Positions 18,648-28,165 are shown, numbered from the stretch's first letter. The stretch: DNA of 64,000 bases from CAVVST01 sp963750995 (GCA_963750995.1 CAVVST010000003.1:221018-285017), one strand, 5' to 3'. Translations and numbers: made by a program. The notes: a model not told the origin generated them from the sequence alone.

Positions 18648-19598
18648 ATGCAGAATCGGGCTTCGATCGTCCTGTTGATCGCGGTGCTCCTGGCCGGAGT
18701 GGCCGTCGTCTCCACGCCTGCCCTCGCTCAGGGACGCGGCGGCGGCGCGGGACGCGGCGGCGGCGCGCCCAGGGTGGCGCCGGCCCTTCCCCCGGCCGGG
18801 CCGATCCCGCGCACTGCGGACGGCAAACCTAACCTCGAAGGCGTCTTCAGCGGCATGGGCTCGGGCCTGACGCACACGGTGATTCTCGAGGATCACACCT
18901 CGGGGTTCGGCATTCGCGGCGGCAAGAGCCTGATCATCGACCCGCCCGACGGCGTCATCCCGTACCAGCCGTGGGCGCTCGTCGAGCGGAACAAGCGCCG
19001 GGAAGACGTCAATGCCTATGAGGATCCCGTGGGGCACTGCGAGTTCTACGACATCGGACGCCTGCACTCGTTCGCGCAGCGGTTCATGTACACCGGCGGC
19101 AACATCGCGATCGCGGGCCAGGAGCAGATCGTCCGCATCATCGACATGAACCGCAAACAGCACCTGCCCGCGAGCATTCGACTCTGGAACGGCGACCCGA
19201 TTGGCCGGTGGGAGGGGGACACGCTGGTCATCGACACGACCAATTTCAACGGCAGGACTCGCATGGCGCTCGGCGGCGACTTCTACAGCGTGAACGCGCA
19301 CGTCGTCGAGCGCTACACGATGACCGATTCCAACACCATCACGTGGACGATGACGATCACTGATCCGACGGTGTTTACGCGTCCGTGGACCTTCACCACC
19401 GCGGCGCCGATGACGCGGCAGGTCGAAGGCAGCAACGACTGGAACCGCGCTCTGCGTCTCCTCGACCCGGCGTGGGAACACGACTGCCATGAAGGCAACG
19501 TGGTGCTGCGGCACATGCGGAACCTGTACGACAAGGCGTATGGCGGCAAGCCGCGCCAGCAGACCATACCGGGATCAGTGCCGGCCACCGCGCCCTGA
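18648..19598 (+). CDS. WEGDTL-family secreted protein
   Basis: 316 residues from the ATG after TAAGGAGCGTC. Signal peptide ends TPALAQ, followed by a Gly/Arg-rich segment (GRGGGAGRGGG). Then PRTADGKPNLEGVF, GRWEGDTLVIDTTNF, VVERYTMTDSNTITWTMT, FTRPWTFTTAAPM, and a C-terminal HDCHEGN that may bind metal or form a disulfide. This is the intact copy matching the fragment at 7726-8056. Converges with a calycin-like gene, the arrangement of which the 7.7-8.3 kb locus is a deleted version. Confidence 0.82.
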   Translation: MQNRASIVLLIAVLLAGVAVVSTPALAQGRGGGAGRGGGAPRVAPALPPAGPIPRTADGKPNLEGVFSGMGSGLTHTVILEDHTSGFGIRGGKSLIIDPPDGVIPYQPWALVERNKRREDVNAYEDPVGHCEFYDIGRLHSFAQRFMYTGGNIAIAGQEQIVRIIDMNRKQHLPASIRLWNGDPIGRWEGDTLVIDTTNFNGRTRMALGGDFYSVNAHVVERYTMTDSNTITWTMTITDPTVFTRPWTFTTAAPMTRQVEGSNDWNRALRLLDPAWEHDCHEGNVVLRHMRNLYDKAYGGKPRQQTIPGSVPATAP

Positions 19599-19628
19599 CC
19601 GACACGCGGGGACGCAACGTCCCAGCGG

Positions 19629-20126
19629 CTACGACCTGTCGTATACGGCCGTCTCGGTATCGGATCCGCCGTCCTGCGTCACGGTTTTCCTGATCGAGAG
19701 CTCTTTGCCGGTCAGGGTCCAGACCTCCCGGAACTCGATCACCGTATCGCCGGCGGGCGAGGAGAACGACCGGCGCGACGTGATGATCAGGGTGGCGCCG
19801 TCGAACTTGGCCTCGGCGGTTTCCGTGATGCCTTCGGGCGCAGCCACGTTGACGCGGCTGCCATCGAGCTTGTAGACCGCCTTGAACGGATCCTGGCGAA
19901 CGCTCGTGCGCTCGACCGTCAGTTCCGTCGGCGTCTGCACGATGACCATCTGGCTGGGAAACGGCACGTCAGCGCCGTTGCCCGCGATGCGATCGCCGCT
20001 CTTGTCGAAGTTGAGGCGCCACGTGCCGGCAATATTCGGCGTCGATTGCGCCAATGCCGCCGGAGCCGTCGAGGCCAGCACCGCCGCCGCGAAGAGTACC
20101 GTCGCCCATGTCCGCCTGTTCTGCAT
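19629..20126 (-). CDS. Calycin-like secreted protein
   Basis: 165 residues, signal peptide ending PAALAQ. Mature start STPNIAGTWRLNFDKSG resembles lipocalin/calycin openings (G-x-W), followed by alternating beta-strand segments (VYKLDGSRVNV, RRSFSSPAGDTV, WTLTGKELSIRK). Family assignment rests on pattern only. Intact reference for the truncated copy at 8020-8337 and the paralogue at 38890-39393. A 60-bp piece of it recurs at 31612-31671. Confidence 0.75.
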   Translation of the reverse strand: MQNRRTWATVLFAAAVLASTAPAALAQSTPNIAGTWRLNFDKSGDRIAGNGADVPFPSQMVIVQTPTELTVERTSVRQDPFKAVYKLDGSRVNVAAPEGITETAEAKFDGATLIITSRRSFSSPAGDTVIEFREVWTLTGKELSIRKTVTQDGGSDTETAVYDRS

Positions 20127-20169
20127 GATGGCCAGAGTTTACACCCGGTCGTTCGTAACTCGTGGGGTG

Positions 20170-20320
20170 TCGCCGGGATGTTTCCGGGCGGGTTTTTCGG
20201 CCCCCACCAGGTTGCCGTGGACCAGGAAGGCAACTTCTACACGGCTGAGGTCAATGGGGGGCCTTTTCAAAAAGTACCGGCCGCGGCGCGGCGCGAACCC
20301 CGCGTTGATGCTGGCCCCTA
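20170..20320 (+). pseudogene. Relic of an NHL-repeat protein C-terminus
   Basis: One frame reads FPGGFFGPHQVAVDQEG then NFYTAEVNGGPFQ. After an extra A in the A-run at 20269-20273, the neighbouring frame continues KYRPRRGANPALM. The joined text is a typical last blade of an NHL propeller (P-H-x-V-D-x-E-G-N-x-Y-x-A-E-V). No start codon, signal or upstream blades are present. Confidence 0.65.
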
Positions 20321-20639
20321 CCCGCGAGCGGCGCTGAAGCCCGAACGCATTGACGCCGCCGCCGTTTGCCGGGACCACCAACGGCCAGCGCGACAGAAGG
20401 TGCCCCGGCGCCGCCACCGGAAAAAATTGACATGGCGTCGATCCAAGTGTATCTATGCCGCGCCTAACCCGTCAGTCCCTCTGCCCTGCCGCACATGACG
20501 GACGCGGCCTCCGTGTGTGTCGCACCGGCAGGCATCTGACGGGGAAATGCTATGAAGTTTTAGCGGCCATCCGCGCGACGGCGCCGATGCGTGTTCAGGG
20601 TCGCAATGTTGTTCCCGGCATGGCGTCCGCGCAGGCCGT

Positions 20640-20730
20640 GATCGGGGCCGGGCAAGCAAGCGCGCAAAGCCATCGGAGCCAGAGGGGACGCAAAGCGCGA
20701 TCTGAGCGGTATCGCTAGGACGAGCGCAAT
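20640..20730 (+). ncRNA. Possible cyclic-di-GMP-I (GEMM-like) riboswitch
   Basis: GCGCGCAAAGCC and, after a short hairpin-like segment, GGGGACGCAAAGCGC match the most conserved strands of the GEMM class (CAAA-CC ... GGGACGCAAAG), with GCGC/GCGC able to close the stem. A second hairpin, AGCG-GTAT-CGCT, follows. The canonical 3' half is not obvious, so the call is tentative. It lies 55-145 bases upstream of the amidase-receptor operon. Confidence 0.35.
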
Positions 20731-20865
20731 TTCACATGTGGCCTGTCCGATTTAACGGAGAGCTCCAAGGCCTAGGGGGGTGAAATGTTATCTACATCCC
20801 AGTGGGCAAAAAGAGTCAGCTTCACCGAAAGGTGGATGCGTCCGTCCCGCAAGAAGAATCAATCT

Positions 20866-22434
20866 ATGAATAGGGGAACAATGCAGACAATGGCGGCGTT
20901 GGGCGGACTGGTTATCGTCTTGATTCTCCTGCCACCGCAACCCTTGCAAAGCCAGGACGAGTCTTTCCCGGTGATGGAGACGACGATCACGGATGTACAC
21001 AATGCGTACAAATCCAGGAGGTTGACTGCCCGGCAGCTCGTTCAGATGTACCTGGATCGGATTGACGCCTACGACAAGAACGGGCCGATGATCAACTCGG
21101 TCATCAACATCAATCCGAAGGCGCTGGAGGAAGCCGACAAGCTTGATGCAGCGATGAGGTCTGGGTTCGTCGGTCCCTTGCACGGAATCCCCGTCGTGCT
21201 CAAGGACATGATCGACGTGGCCGGGTTGCCGACGACGTACGGTTCGTCGATCATGAAGAATTTTGTACCCACCAAGGACGCGTTTGTCGTGGAGAAGCTA
21301 AAGAAGGCGGGTGCGATCATTCTGGCCAAGGTCACTCTGGGTGAGTTCGCCGGAGGAGACACTTATGGTTCGTTGTTTGGCGAGACCCGCAATCCTTATG
21401 ATCCATTGCGTACCGTCGGCGGTTCCTCCGGTGGCACGGGCGCGAGTGTGGCGGCGAACTTCAGCACGATTGGCATCGGCCAGGAGGGCTTTGCTTCTAT
21501 CAGCCGGCCGGCCGCCTGGAACAACATCGTCGGCCTCAGGCCGACTCCAGGCCTGGTCAGTGGTGGCGGATTGGGACCGATGACGCGCACGGTGACGGAT
21601 CTCGCCACCGTGCTGGATGTGATTGCCGGCTATGACCCGGAGAGCCCGGAGACGGCGCTGGGCGTCACACAGGTTCCGGAGAGTTACACCAAGTTTCTGG
21701 ACGCGAACGGCCTGAAGGGTGCGCGCATCGGAGTCCTGCGCGAGCCAATGGGATATTTCAGTGACCCGCAGTCAGCGGACTTCAAAACTGTTACCGGTGT
21801 CTTCGACAAAGCCGTTGCCGAACTGAAGGCCGCCGGCGCCGACGTCGTGGATCCCATAGTGATTCCTCACTTGAACGCTCTCCTGGCCAAGAGACGTCAG
21901 GGCGGCGGAAGACCTTCAGGCATGAGAACGGGCAGCAGGGCGGCCCAGGAACGCAACGACGAGATCAGGCGGTATCTCGGTCAGATACCGAACTCCCCGT
22001 ATAAAACAATGCAGGAGGCTCAGAACGGGCCGGAAAGACGCAGCAAGGGAACGGTGGGCTTTGACGGGGACTACGCCGACTATCGTGTCGCGCAGGATGA
22101 TTTGCTGATCAACACCTTGAAGGTGATGGCAGACCATAAATTAGACGCCATTGTTCACAAGACCGTCGAGCATACGGCGACCTTGATCCGGGACTACACC
22201 AATCCGCCGTACTCGAACATGAAAGGCACTACTCATCTGAGCACATTCCTGGGTCCTATCGCGACGGTCACGGTGCCGGCAGGATTTACACCGGAAGGAC
22301 TGCCGGTAGGGATTACCTTCTTCGGCCGCGCGTATAGCGAGGCAACAATGATCAAGCTGGCCTATGCCTACGAGCAGTCCACTCATCATCGGAAGCCCCC
22401 AAAAACCACGCCGGCACTTTTGGCCAGGCCGTGA
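20866..22434 (+). CDS. Exported amidase-signature-family hydrolase
   Basis: About 522 residues from the ATG chosen. An in-frame ATG at 20785 after GGGGGGTGAA and one at 20884 after GGGGAACA are alternatives. A hydrophobic signal segment (LGGLVIVLILLP) precedes SQDESFPV. The Ser-Ser-Lys triad is visible: Lys in HGIPVVLKDMID, the Gly/Ser-rich loop VGGSSGGTGASVAA, and the catalytic Ser in QEGFASISRPAAWNN. The family hydrolyses amide or ester bonds. Export predicts a periplasmic role. The TonB receptor GTG follows 13 bp later, so uptake and hydrolysis are probably co-expressed. Confidence 0.87.
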   Translation: MNRGTMQTMAALGGLVIVLILLPPQPLQSQDESFPVMETTITDVHNAYKSRRLTARQLVQMYLDRIDAYDKNGPMINSVININPKALEEADKLDAAMRSGFVGPLHGIPVVLKDMIDVAGLPTTYGSSIMKNFVPTKDAFVVEKLKKAGAIILAKVTLGEFAGGDTYGSLFGETRNPYDPLRTVGGSSGGTGASVAANFSTIGIGQEGFASISRPAAWNNIVGLRPTPGLVSGGGLGPMTRTVTDLATVLDVIAGYDPESPETALGVTQVPESYTKFLDANGLKGARIGVLREPMGYFSDPQSADFKTVTGVFDKAVAELKAAGADVVDPIVIPHLNALLAKRRQGGGRPSGMRTGSRAAQERNDEIRRYLGQIPNSPYKTMQEAQNGPERRSKGTVGFDGDYADYRVAQDDLLINTLKVMADHKLDAIVHKTVEHTATLIRDYTNPPYSNMKGTTHLSTFLGPIATVTVPAGFTPEGLPVGITFFGRAYSEATMIKLAYAYEQSTHHRKPPKTTPALLARP

Positions 22435-22447
22435 CACGGAGGGAATC

Positions 22448-25390
22448 GTGCTGAGCATTGGCAAGATTGGATTGGTCTTCGGGTTCGCGGTGTTGTTGCC
22501 GGTCGTGGCGTCCGCGCAGGCGACGATCAGCGGCGTGGTGAGAGACGCGTCGGGCTCTGTGCTTCCCGGCGTCACGGTCGAAGCGGCGAGTCCGGCGCTG
22601 ATTGAAAAAGTCCGGACGGCCGTGACGGACGGCACCGGACAGTACGCGATCGAGAATCTGCGGCCCGGGCTGTACACGGTGACGTTCACGTTGCCGGGTT
22701 TCGCGGTCGTGCAGCGGGAAGGAGTCGAGCTGTCGGGGAGCTTCACCGCTCGCATCAATGCCGACCTGCGCGTGGGCGGGATCGAAGAAACCATCACGGT
22801 CACTGGAGAGTCACCGGTGGTTGACGTGCAGAGCACACGGCAGCAGCGGGTGCTGGATCGTGAGGTCCTCGATGCGCTACCCAGTTCAGGACTCAGAACT
22901 GCTCTGGGCGTGCTGATCCCGAGCGTCGATTTCCGGCGGCAGGATGTCGGTGGGGCGGGGGTGAGGGCCGTGACCGGAAACATGACCGCCCATGGCGCCA
23001 GGTCGGAAGATGCCGGGACGACCTTGCATGGAGTGTCGATTGCCACGTTCAGTACCGGCGCCGCGACCGCGACCATCTTCTTGAATCCGATGGGCCTTCA
23101 GGAAGTGACCATTGACACCGGGTCGAACAATGCCGAGCTGCACGCGGGAGGTGTCCGCTCCAATTACACCCTTCGCGAAGGGGGCAACACGTTCAACGGG
23201 GTCATTTTTGGCGCCTACGCACCCGGCAAGTTGCAGACCGACAACCTGACCGACGACCTGCTCGCCCGCGGACTGAGCACGCCGAACAGCATTAAAGCGA
23301 ACTGGGACATCAATCCCGCCTTCGGCGGCCCGATTCTGCGCGACAAGATCTGGTTTTTCGCGGCGGCGCGGTACAACGTGACCGCCGACTACGTGGCCGG
23401 ACTGTACTGGAATCGCAACACCAACAATCCCAATGCCTGGACGTACGAACCCGATACCAGCCGCCGGGTATGGAACGAGCAGAAGCAGCCGGACACGCAG
23501 CTTCGCCTCAGCTGGCAGGCGACCCCCCGGCACAAGCTGGGGTTCACTTGGTACGACACTACCTATTGCTTCTGCCCGACCGACGCTTCGCTCACGCGCT
23601 CCTGGGAAGCCGGCGTCGGCCAAGACTACCCGCTGCAGCGCCTGGTCGCCGGCGACTGGACGTTTCCGGCCACCAACCGCATGCTCTTCGAGGGGAACGG
23701 GCAGGTCTACAAGTCGGAAAGCAACCGTTCGCCCTGGAATGGTCTGGCTGCGGGGATGATCCCGGTGCAGGAGCAGTCGACGGGCATGTTTTATCGCGCC
23801 GGCGACCAGTACCGGATCCAGCCTCAGAGCATTTACACGCTCCGAGGCGCCTTCTCGTACGTGACCGGTGCGCACGCGTTCAAGGTCGGAGCCGCCAACA
23901 AGAGCGGTGGCACCGACCTGGCCGATTACGACCTCGTGCCGGTGAGCTATCGCTTTAGAAACGCGGTACCCAACCGCATCACCCAGCGTGCTCTGGGGGG
24001 ATGGAGTGCAGACGTCGATGCCGATCTGGGACTCTACGTCCAGGACCGCTGGACGCTCAGCAACCTGACGCTGAATTACGGGCTGCGGTACGACTTCTTC
24101 AGCAACAGCTACCCAGAACAGCACATCGGTCCGACGACCCTCGCGCCGACGCGGAACATCACCTTCCCTGCGCAGGATGGCTGGACCCTTCACGACCTGT
24201 CGCCGAGGCTCGGGGCTGTGTACGACCTCACCGGCACGGGGAAGACCGCGCTCAAGGCGAGTCTGAATCGCTACGTGATCGCCATGGGGCCGGATGTCAG
24301 CTTCATCCAGCTCGCCAACCCGTCGCGCAATCTGGTCACATCGGCGACCCGGACGTGGACGGACGCCAACCGCAATTACGTCCCCGAGTGCGATCTCCTC
24401 AACGTCAGATCGAACGGGGAGTGCGGCGCGCTGTCCAACGAGAACTTCGGCACCGTAGTCACGAACCTGACCTACGACGAAGAGACGCTGACCGGATGGG
24501 GCAAGCGGAATTTCAACTGGGAGGTCTCGGCGGGTGTGCAGCAGGAGTTGTTGCCGCTGGTCTCCGCGGAGATCAATTACTTCCGCCGCTGGTACGGCAA
24601 CTTCGTCATCGTCGACAATCTCGCGGTGGGGCCGGCGGACTTCGATCGGTTCGTCATCACCGCGCCGCAGGATCCACGGCTGCCCGGCGGCGGCGGCTAC
24701 CAGGTGGAAGGGTATGACATCAAGCCGGCGAAATTCGGCGTCGCGGCGCAGCCGTACGTGACGCTCTCGCGCAAGTACGGGCAGCAGCAGGACTACTGGC
24801 AGGGCATGGACTTCATCGTGAACGCGCGGCCGCGTCCTGGCGTGATGTTCCAGGGCGGCCTGAGCACGGGACGGCGCGTGGAAGACAACTGCGACGTCAT
24901 AACGAAGGTGGACAACCCGAGCGCCTTGTATTGCCACCGCACCGAGCCGTGGCTCACCCAGGTCAAGGGATACGGCTCGTACACAATTCCGCGGGTGGAC
25001 GTGCAGTTCAGCGGGACCTACCAGACCAAGCCGGGCCCGCTGGTCCTGGCCATCTATACAGCGACCAACGCCGAAGTGGCGCCGAGTCTTGGCCGCAATC
25101 TGGCGGGCGCCGCACCGAACGTCGACATGCACCTCGTCTCGCCTGGCCCGTACACGACCACCAACGGCGGATCAGGGGAGATGTACGGAGAACGGCTCCA
25201 CCAGGTCGACCTGCGCGTCTCGAAGCATCTGAGCGTCGCCGGCACACGCACGCGGCTGAACGTCGATATCTACAACGCCCTCAACTCGAGCGCGGTGCTG
25301 TCGCAGAACAACACCTTTGGCGCCTGGCAGACTCCGCTCGAGATCCTGGTGGCCCGGTTCTACAAGTTCAGCCTGCAGTTTGACTTCTAG
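22448..25390 (+). CDS. TonB-dependent receptor (Oar-like), intact
   Basis: 980 residues from GTG after CACGGAGGGAATC. Signal peptide ends VVASAQ; carboxypeptidase-regulatory domain ATISGVVRDASGSVLPGV (about 25-110); plug with TVTGESPVVDVQSTRQQ; then a barrel with many aromatic-ended strands, ending KFSLQFDF. No TonB box could be assigned with certainty. The only receptor of the four here without a frameshift, and the reference for locating breaks in the others. Co-directional with the amidase 13 bp upstream. Confidence 0.92.
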   Translation: MLSIGKIGLVFGFAVLLPVVASAQATISGVVRDASGSVLPGVTVEAASPALIEKVRTAVTDGTGQYAIENLRPGLYTVTFTLPGFAVVQREGVELSGSFTARINADLRVGGIEETITVTGESPVVDVQSTRQQRVLDREVLDALPSSGLRTALGVLIPSVDFRRQDVGGAGVRAVTGNMTAHGARSEDAGTTLHGVSIATFSTGAATATIFLNPMGLQEVTIDTGSNNAELHAGGVRSNYTLREGGNTFNGVIFGAYAPGKLQTDNLTDDLLARGLSTPNSIKANWDINPAFGGPILRDKIWFFAAARYNVTADYVAGLYWNRNTNNPNAWTYEPDTSRRVWNEQKQPDTQLRLSWQATPRHKLGFTWYDTTYCFCPTDASLTRSWEAGVGQDYPLQRLVAGDWTFPATNRMLFEGNGQVYKSESNRSPWNGLAAGMIPVQEQSTGMFYRAGDQYRIQPQSIYTLRGAFSYVTGAHAFKVGAANKSGGTDLADYDLVPVSYRFRNAVPNRITQRALGGWSADVDADLGLYVQDRWTLSNLTLNYGLRYDFFSNSYPEQHIGPTTLAPTRNITFPAQDGWTLHDLSPRLGAVYDLTGTGKTALKASLNRYVIAMGPDVSFIQLANPSRNLVTSATRTWTDANRNYVPECDLLNVRSNGECGALSNENFGTVVTNLTYDEETLTGWGKRNFNWEVSAGVQQELLPLVSAEINYFRRWYGNFVIVDNLAVGPADFDRFVITAPQDPRLPGGGGYQVEGYDIKPAKFGVAAQPYVTLSRKYGQQQDYWQGMDFIVNARPRPGVMFQGGLSTGRRVEDNCDVITKVDNPSALYCHRTEPWLTQVKGYGSYTIPRVDVQFSGTYQTKPGPLVLAIYTATNAEVAPSLGRNLAGAAPNVDMHLVSPGPYTTTNGGSGEMYGERLHQVDLRVSKHLSVAGTRTRLNVDIYNALNSSAVLSQNNTFGAWQTPLEILVARFYKFSLQFDF

Positions 25391-25719
25391 AATGTCTGGC
25401 GGCGGGAGGGCCCAGCGGCCTTTCCCGCCGCCCGTCCGCCAACCTCGTTAGCAATCCACTCTTCGTTCATCTGGTCGCAGTAGTGGTGCGACTCCATCTG
25501 CATGTTTGGGTCGTCCTTCGCGGCGTGGAAACCGTTCAGGTAGGTGGAAATCTTTTCGATGGGAGCCTTGCTCTGAAGCAGGTTTGCGCCGGTCTCGAGG
25601 GTCGCGGTCGTCACCGCACGGTCCTCACCGGGCTCGTCCGCCTGCGGTTCTGTGTTGCCACCACGGCATGCGACCGCGAGCAACGTCATCAGCAGGGGGG
25701 TGCACTTGAGGATCGACAT
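25387..25719 (-). pseudogene. DUF1264 (OBAP-like) lipoprotein, C-terminally truncated
   Basis: 110 residues. Signal with lipobox-like LLAVACRG, then ETGANLLQSKAPIEKIS, YLNGFHAAKDD and ESHHYCDQMNEEW, which match the first half of the DUF1264 family. Family proteins normally continue for roughly another 100 residues beyond the HHYC segment. Here the homology stops, and the last ~22 residues are encoded by the reverse complement of the receptor terminator and tail. Probably a truncated remnant. Confidence 0.65.
25398..25432 (+). terminator. Hairpin after the second TonB receptor
   Basis: A 10-bp perfect GC-rich stem (GGCGGCGGGA with TCCCGCCGCC) extended by GGCC pairing, 7 bp after the stop. Similar GGGA...TTTCCC hairpins follow the receptor at 31333 and the receptor relic at 39591. 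Confidence 0.65.
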
Positions 25720-25877
25720 GACGGCCTCCGCGGTGTTTCTTAGCACGCGGTGCGCCATTCCGAATCCGGTTGAAACTTGCCATCATTAACTGTCGGCGGC
25801 ACATGCGGGATGGGCGCGCTTGGGTTCTGAACGTCTAGCCGTCTGCCTCAGGGGACCGTCGCGGGCATCCCGCGAGC

Positions 25878-26249
25878 CTACGGCTGGAGCAGCGGGATGC
25901 TCTCGATCGGCCGCGGCATGGGACGCGACTGTAGATACGCGTGAATGTGCCCGAGCTGCTCGTCTGAGACGACCCTCTCCGGATAGTTCGGCATCCGCTC
26001 CGGCGGTCGCCGAACGTATGTCGTGAACGCCGCGCGGGGAAGCGGTCGCGGGGCGATTCTCGGCGCGGCGCCCCCTTGGCCCTCGTAGCCATGGCACGTC
26101 CAGCAGCCCAAGCTGACGAACAGCTTCTTGCCGGCGTCGGCGTCGCCGGCCGGCGTCGTTTGCGCTGGCGTTTGCGCTGGCGTCTGGGCCGCGGCGCCTG
26201 CCGCCGCGAGCACGAGCACCGCGAGCAACATCAACATCCAGGTCTTCAT
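25878..26249 (-). CDS. Monoheme c-type cytochrome paired with a ThDP enzyme
   Basis: 123 residues; GGAGGTCACGGC precedes the ATG. Signal peptide ends AGAAAQ, followed by an Ala/Thr/Pro linker. Haem motif CWTCH, then GYEGQGG; the likely sixth ligand is Met in PERMPNYP. Begins 11 bp after the stop of the ThDP gene at 26261. Class I-like periplasmic cytochrome, and the obvious electron acceptor candidate for its neighbour. Confidence 0.88.
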   Translation of the reverse strand: MKTWMLMLLAVLVLAAAGAAAQTPAQTPAQTTPAGDADAGKKLFVSLGCWTCHGYEGQGGAAPRIAPRPLPRAAFTTYVRRPPERMPNYPERVVSDEQLGHIHAYLQSRPMPRPIESIPLLQP

Positions 26250-26260
26250 GCCGTGACCTC

Positions 26261-28165
26261 CTACCGGGGTTGCGTCACCACGTCGATGAGCGACGGCTCG
26301 CCGCTCTTCACGACCTCGAGCGCGCGGCGGATCGCCGGTCCGAGTTCGTTCGGGTTGGTAATCGGCCCCTGCGCGTGGACACCCATCCCCTGCGCGATCC
26401 TCGCGAAGTCGACGTTCGGGTTCTCGATCGTCGTTCCGATGTGCGCACGTGTCATGTCGCGATTGCGCCAACTGGCCATGCGCTGGAGGTGCATGATCTC
26501 CTGGTGGTAGGCGCGGTTGTTGTGCATCACCGACAGCAACGGAATTCGATGATGCGCGGCCGTCCACCAGACGCCGGGCGCGTAGAGAAAGTCACCGTCG
26601 CTCTGAATGTTCACCGAGATGCGCCCGTGTTTCTTGTTGGCGAGCGCGCCGCCCACCCCCGCCGGTGCGCCATAGCCGACGCCCGTGGCGCCCGATGAGT
26701 TGCCCGGGTTGTGGTACGGCTGGGTGAAGTTCCACAGACGGAACACCCAGTCGCTGGTGTTGCCGCTTTCGGACACAAACGACCAGTCCTCGTTCCGGAC
26801 CTGCGCCCAGACCTCGGCGGCCAGGCGCGCCGTGCTGATTGGCGACGCGTCCCAGGCGTATGCGGCCTCCGCGCGCGCCGCCTCCAGACCTCGAACGTGC
26901 GCCTGCTCCAGCCGCTGCCGGCGTTCTCCAAAGGCGCGGCGCCGGTCGTCGGTGACCAGACGTCGACACGCGTCGATGAGCGCCGGGAGCGTGGCCTCTG
27001 CGTCGGCGGCCATTGCCACGTCCACCTCCGCGTAGCGCTGGAAGTCCTGATAGTTGCTCTTCATGTAGAGGGCGGTCGACTCGATACTGATGAGCCGGAC
27101 GCCCGGCCTGGCGCGGGGGAAGGCCGTCAACTCGAGGCCCAGAATGACATCGGCATCGGCCATCGGCTGACGGCTTGCGGTCTGGTTCAGCGGATGGCGA
27201 GAGGGAAAGTTCATCCGCCCGCGCTGATCGATGACCGACGCCTGTAGCGTCTCGGCCAGCTCGATCAGCAAGGCCATCCCGGCTGGCGTCCGCGCGGCGC
27301 GATCGGCCACGATGACGGGGTTCTGAGCGTTGACGAGCAACCGTGCGGCTTCGGCAACCGCCCCCGAATCGCCCTGGGGCGGAGTCGCCACCGTCAGGCG
27401 TGGCACACGCAGCCGCGAGGCAACCTCCGGTGCAATGGGATCTTCCTGGAGATGGGCGTCGATGACGATCACGACCGGCCCCATCGGGGGCGTCATCGCG
27501 ATCTTGTAGGCGCGCACGGCCGACTCGGCGAAGTGCCCCAACGAGGCCGGCGTATCGTCCCACTTGACGAAGTCGCGGACCAGGGCAGCCGCGTCCTGCA
27601 CGCTGTGCTGCCACTCCACGCTCCCTCCCCGCTCCGCCGCATCCAGGTGGTTGCCCGCAAGGATGAACACCGGGACGCGGTCACAGTACGCGTTGTAGAC
27701 GGCCATCGTCGCGTGCTGGAGCCCGACCGTCCCATGACACAGCACGGCCATCGGCTTGCCTTCGACCTTGTAGTAGCCATGGGCCATCGCGACGGACGAT
27801 TCCTCGTGGCAGCAGGTAAGGAACTCGGGCGACTGGTTGTTGCCGTAGTTGATGATCGACTCGTGGATGCCGCGGAAGCTCGAGCCGGCGTTCGACGCAA
27901 CGTATTCGAAGTCGAGCGACTTGAGGACGTCCAGCATGAAGTCGCTGCCCGGCCGGCCGGTCGGACCCGCCTCGACCTCGACCACCGGGTCGACCTCGCG
28001 GACCCCCACCGGCGGCGTGGTGGGCCCGGCCCCCTGGGCTGGCGCGGCCTGAGGTACCGCGGCGGGTGCGGCGTTCGCAGCCGCGTCCGGCACCAGCGCC
28101 GCAGCGCCGGTCACGGCGGCACCTTTCAGAAAGCTCCGGCGATCGACGGCAGGTTTCCTCGACAT
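26261..28165 (-). CDS. Tat-exported thiamine-diphosphate-dependent enzyme
   Basis: 634 residues from the ATG after AGGGGAGCGCC. The twin-arginine motif DRRSFLKGAAVTG spans residues 8-20. Cofactor Glu in CCHEESSVAMAHGYY; middle domain with IVADRAARTPAG; C-terminal ThDP motif reads SDGDFLYAPG ... SVMHNNRAYHQE, so the first Gly of the usual GDG is Ser. Closely similar to the gene at 33212-35119 and more distant from 14353-16335. Acts on an unknown 2-oxo acid or acyloin, presumably in the periplasm. Followed by a cytochrome c gene and divergent from a TonB receptor (173 bp between). Confidence 0.87.
   Translation of the reverse strand: MSRKPAVDRRSFLKGAAVTGAAALVPDAAANAAPAAVPQAAPAQGAGPTTPPVGVREVDPVVEVEAGPTGRPGSDFMLDVLKSLDFEYVASNAGSSFRGIHESIINYGNNQSPEFLTCCHEESSVAMAHGYYKVEGKPMAVLCHGTVGLQHATMAVYNAYCDRVPVFILAGNHLDAAERGGSVEWQHSVQDAAALVRDFVKWDDTPASLGHFAESAVRAYKIAMTPPMGPVVIVIDAHLQEDPIAPEVASRLRVPRLTVATPPQGDSGAVAEAARLLVNAQNPVIVADRAARTPAGMALLIELAETLQASVIDQRGRMNFPSRHPLNQTASRQPMADADVILGLELTAFPRARPGVRLISIESTALYMKSNYQDFQRYAEVDVAMAADAEATLPALIDACRRLVTDDRRRAFGERRQRLEQAHVRGLEAARAEAAYAWDASPISTARLAAEVWAQVRNEDWSFVSESGNTSDWVFRLWNFTQPYHNPGNSSGATGVGYGAPAGVGGALANKKHGRISVNIQSDGDFLYAPGVWWTAAHHRIPLLSVMHNNRAYHQEIMHLQRMASWRNRDMTRAHIGTTIENPNVDFARIAQGMGVHAQGPITNPNELGPAIRRALEVVKSGEPSLIDVVTQPR

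Noticed and set aside
22886..25132. 748-codon minus-strand frame inside the intact TonB receptor
   Set aside because: Arg/His/Val-rich shadow of a GC-rich gene; the plus strand encodes a full receptor with signal, plug and barrel ending.
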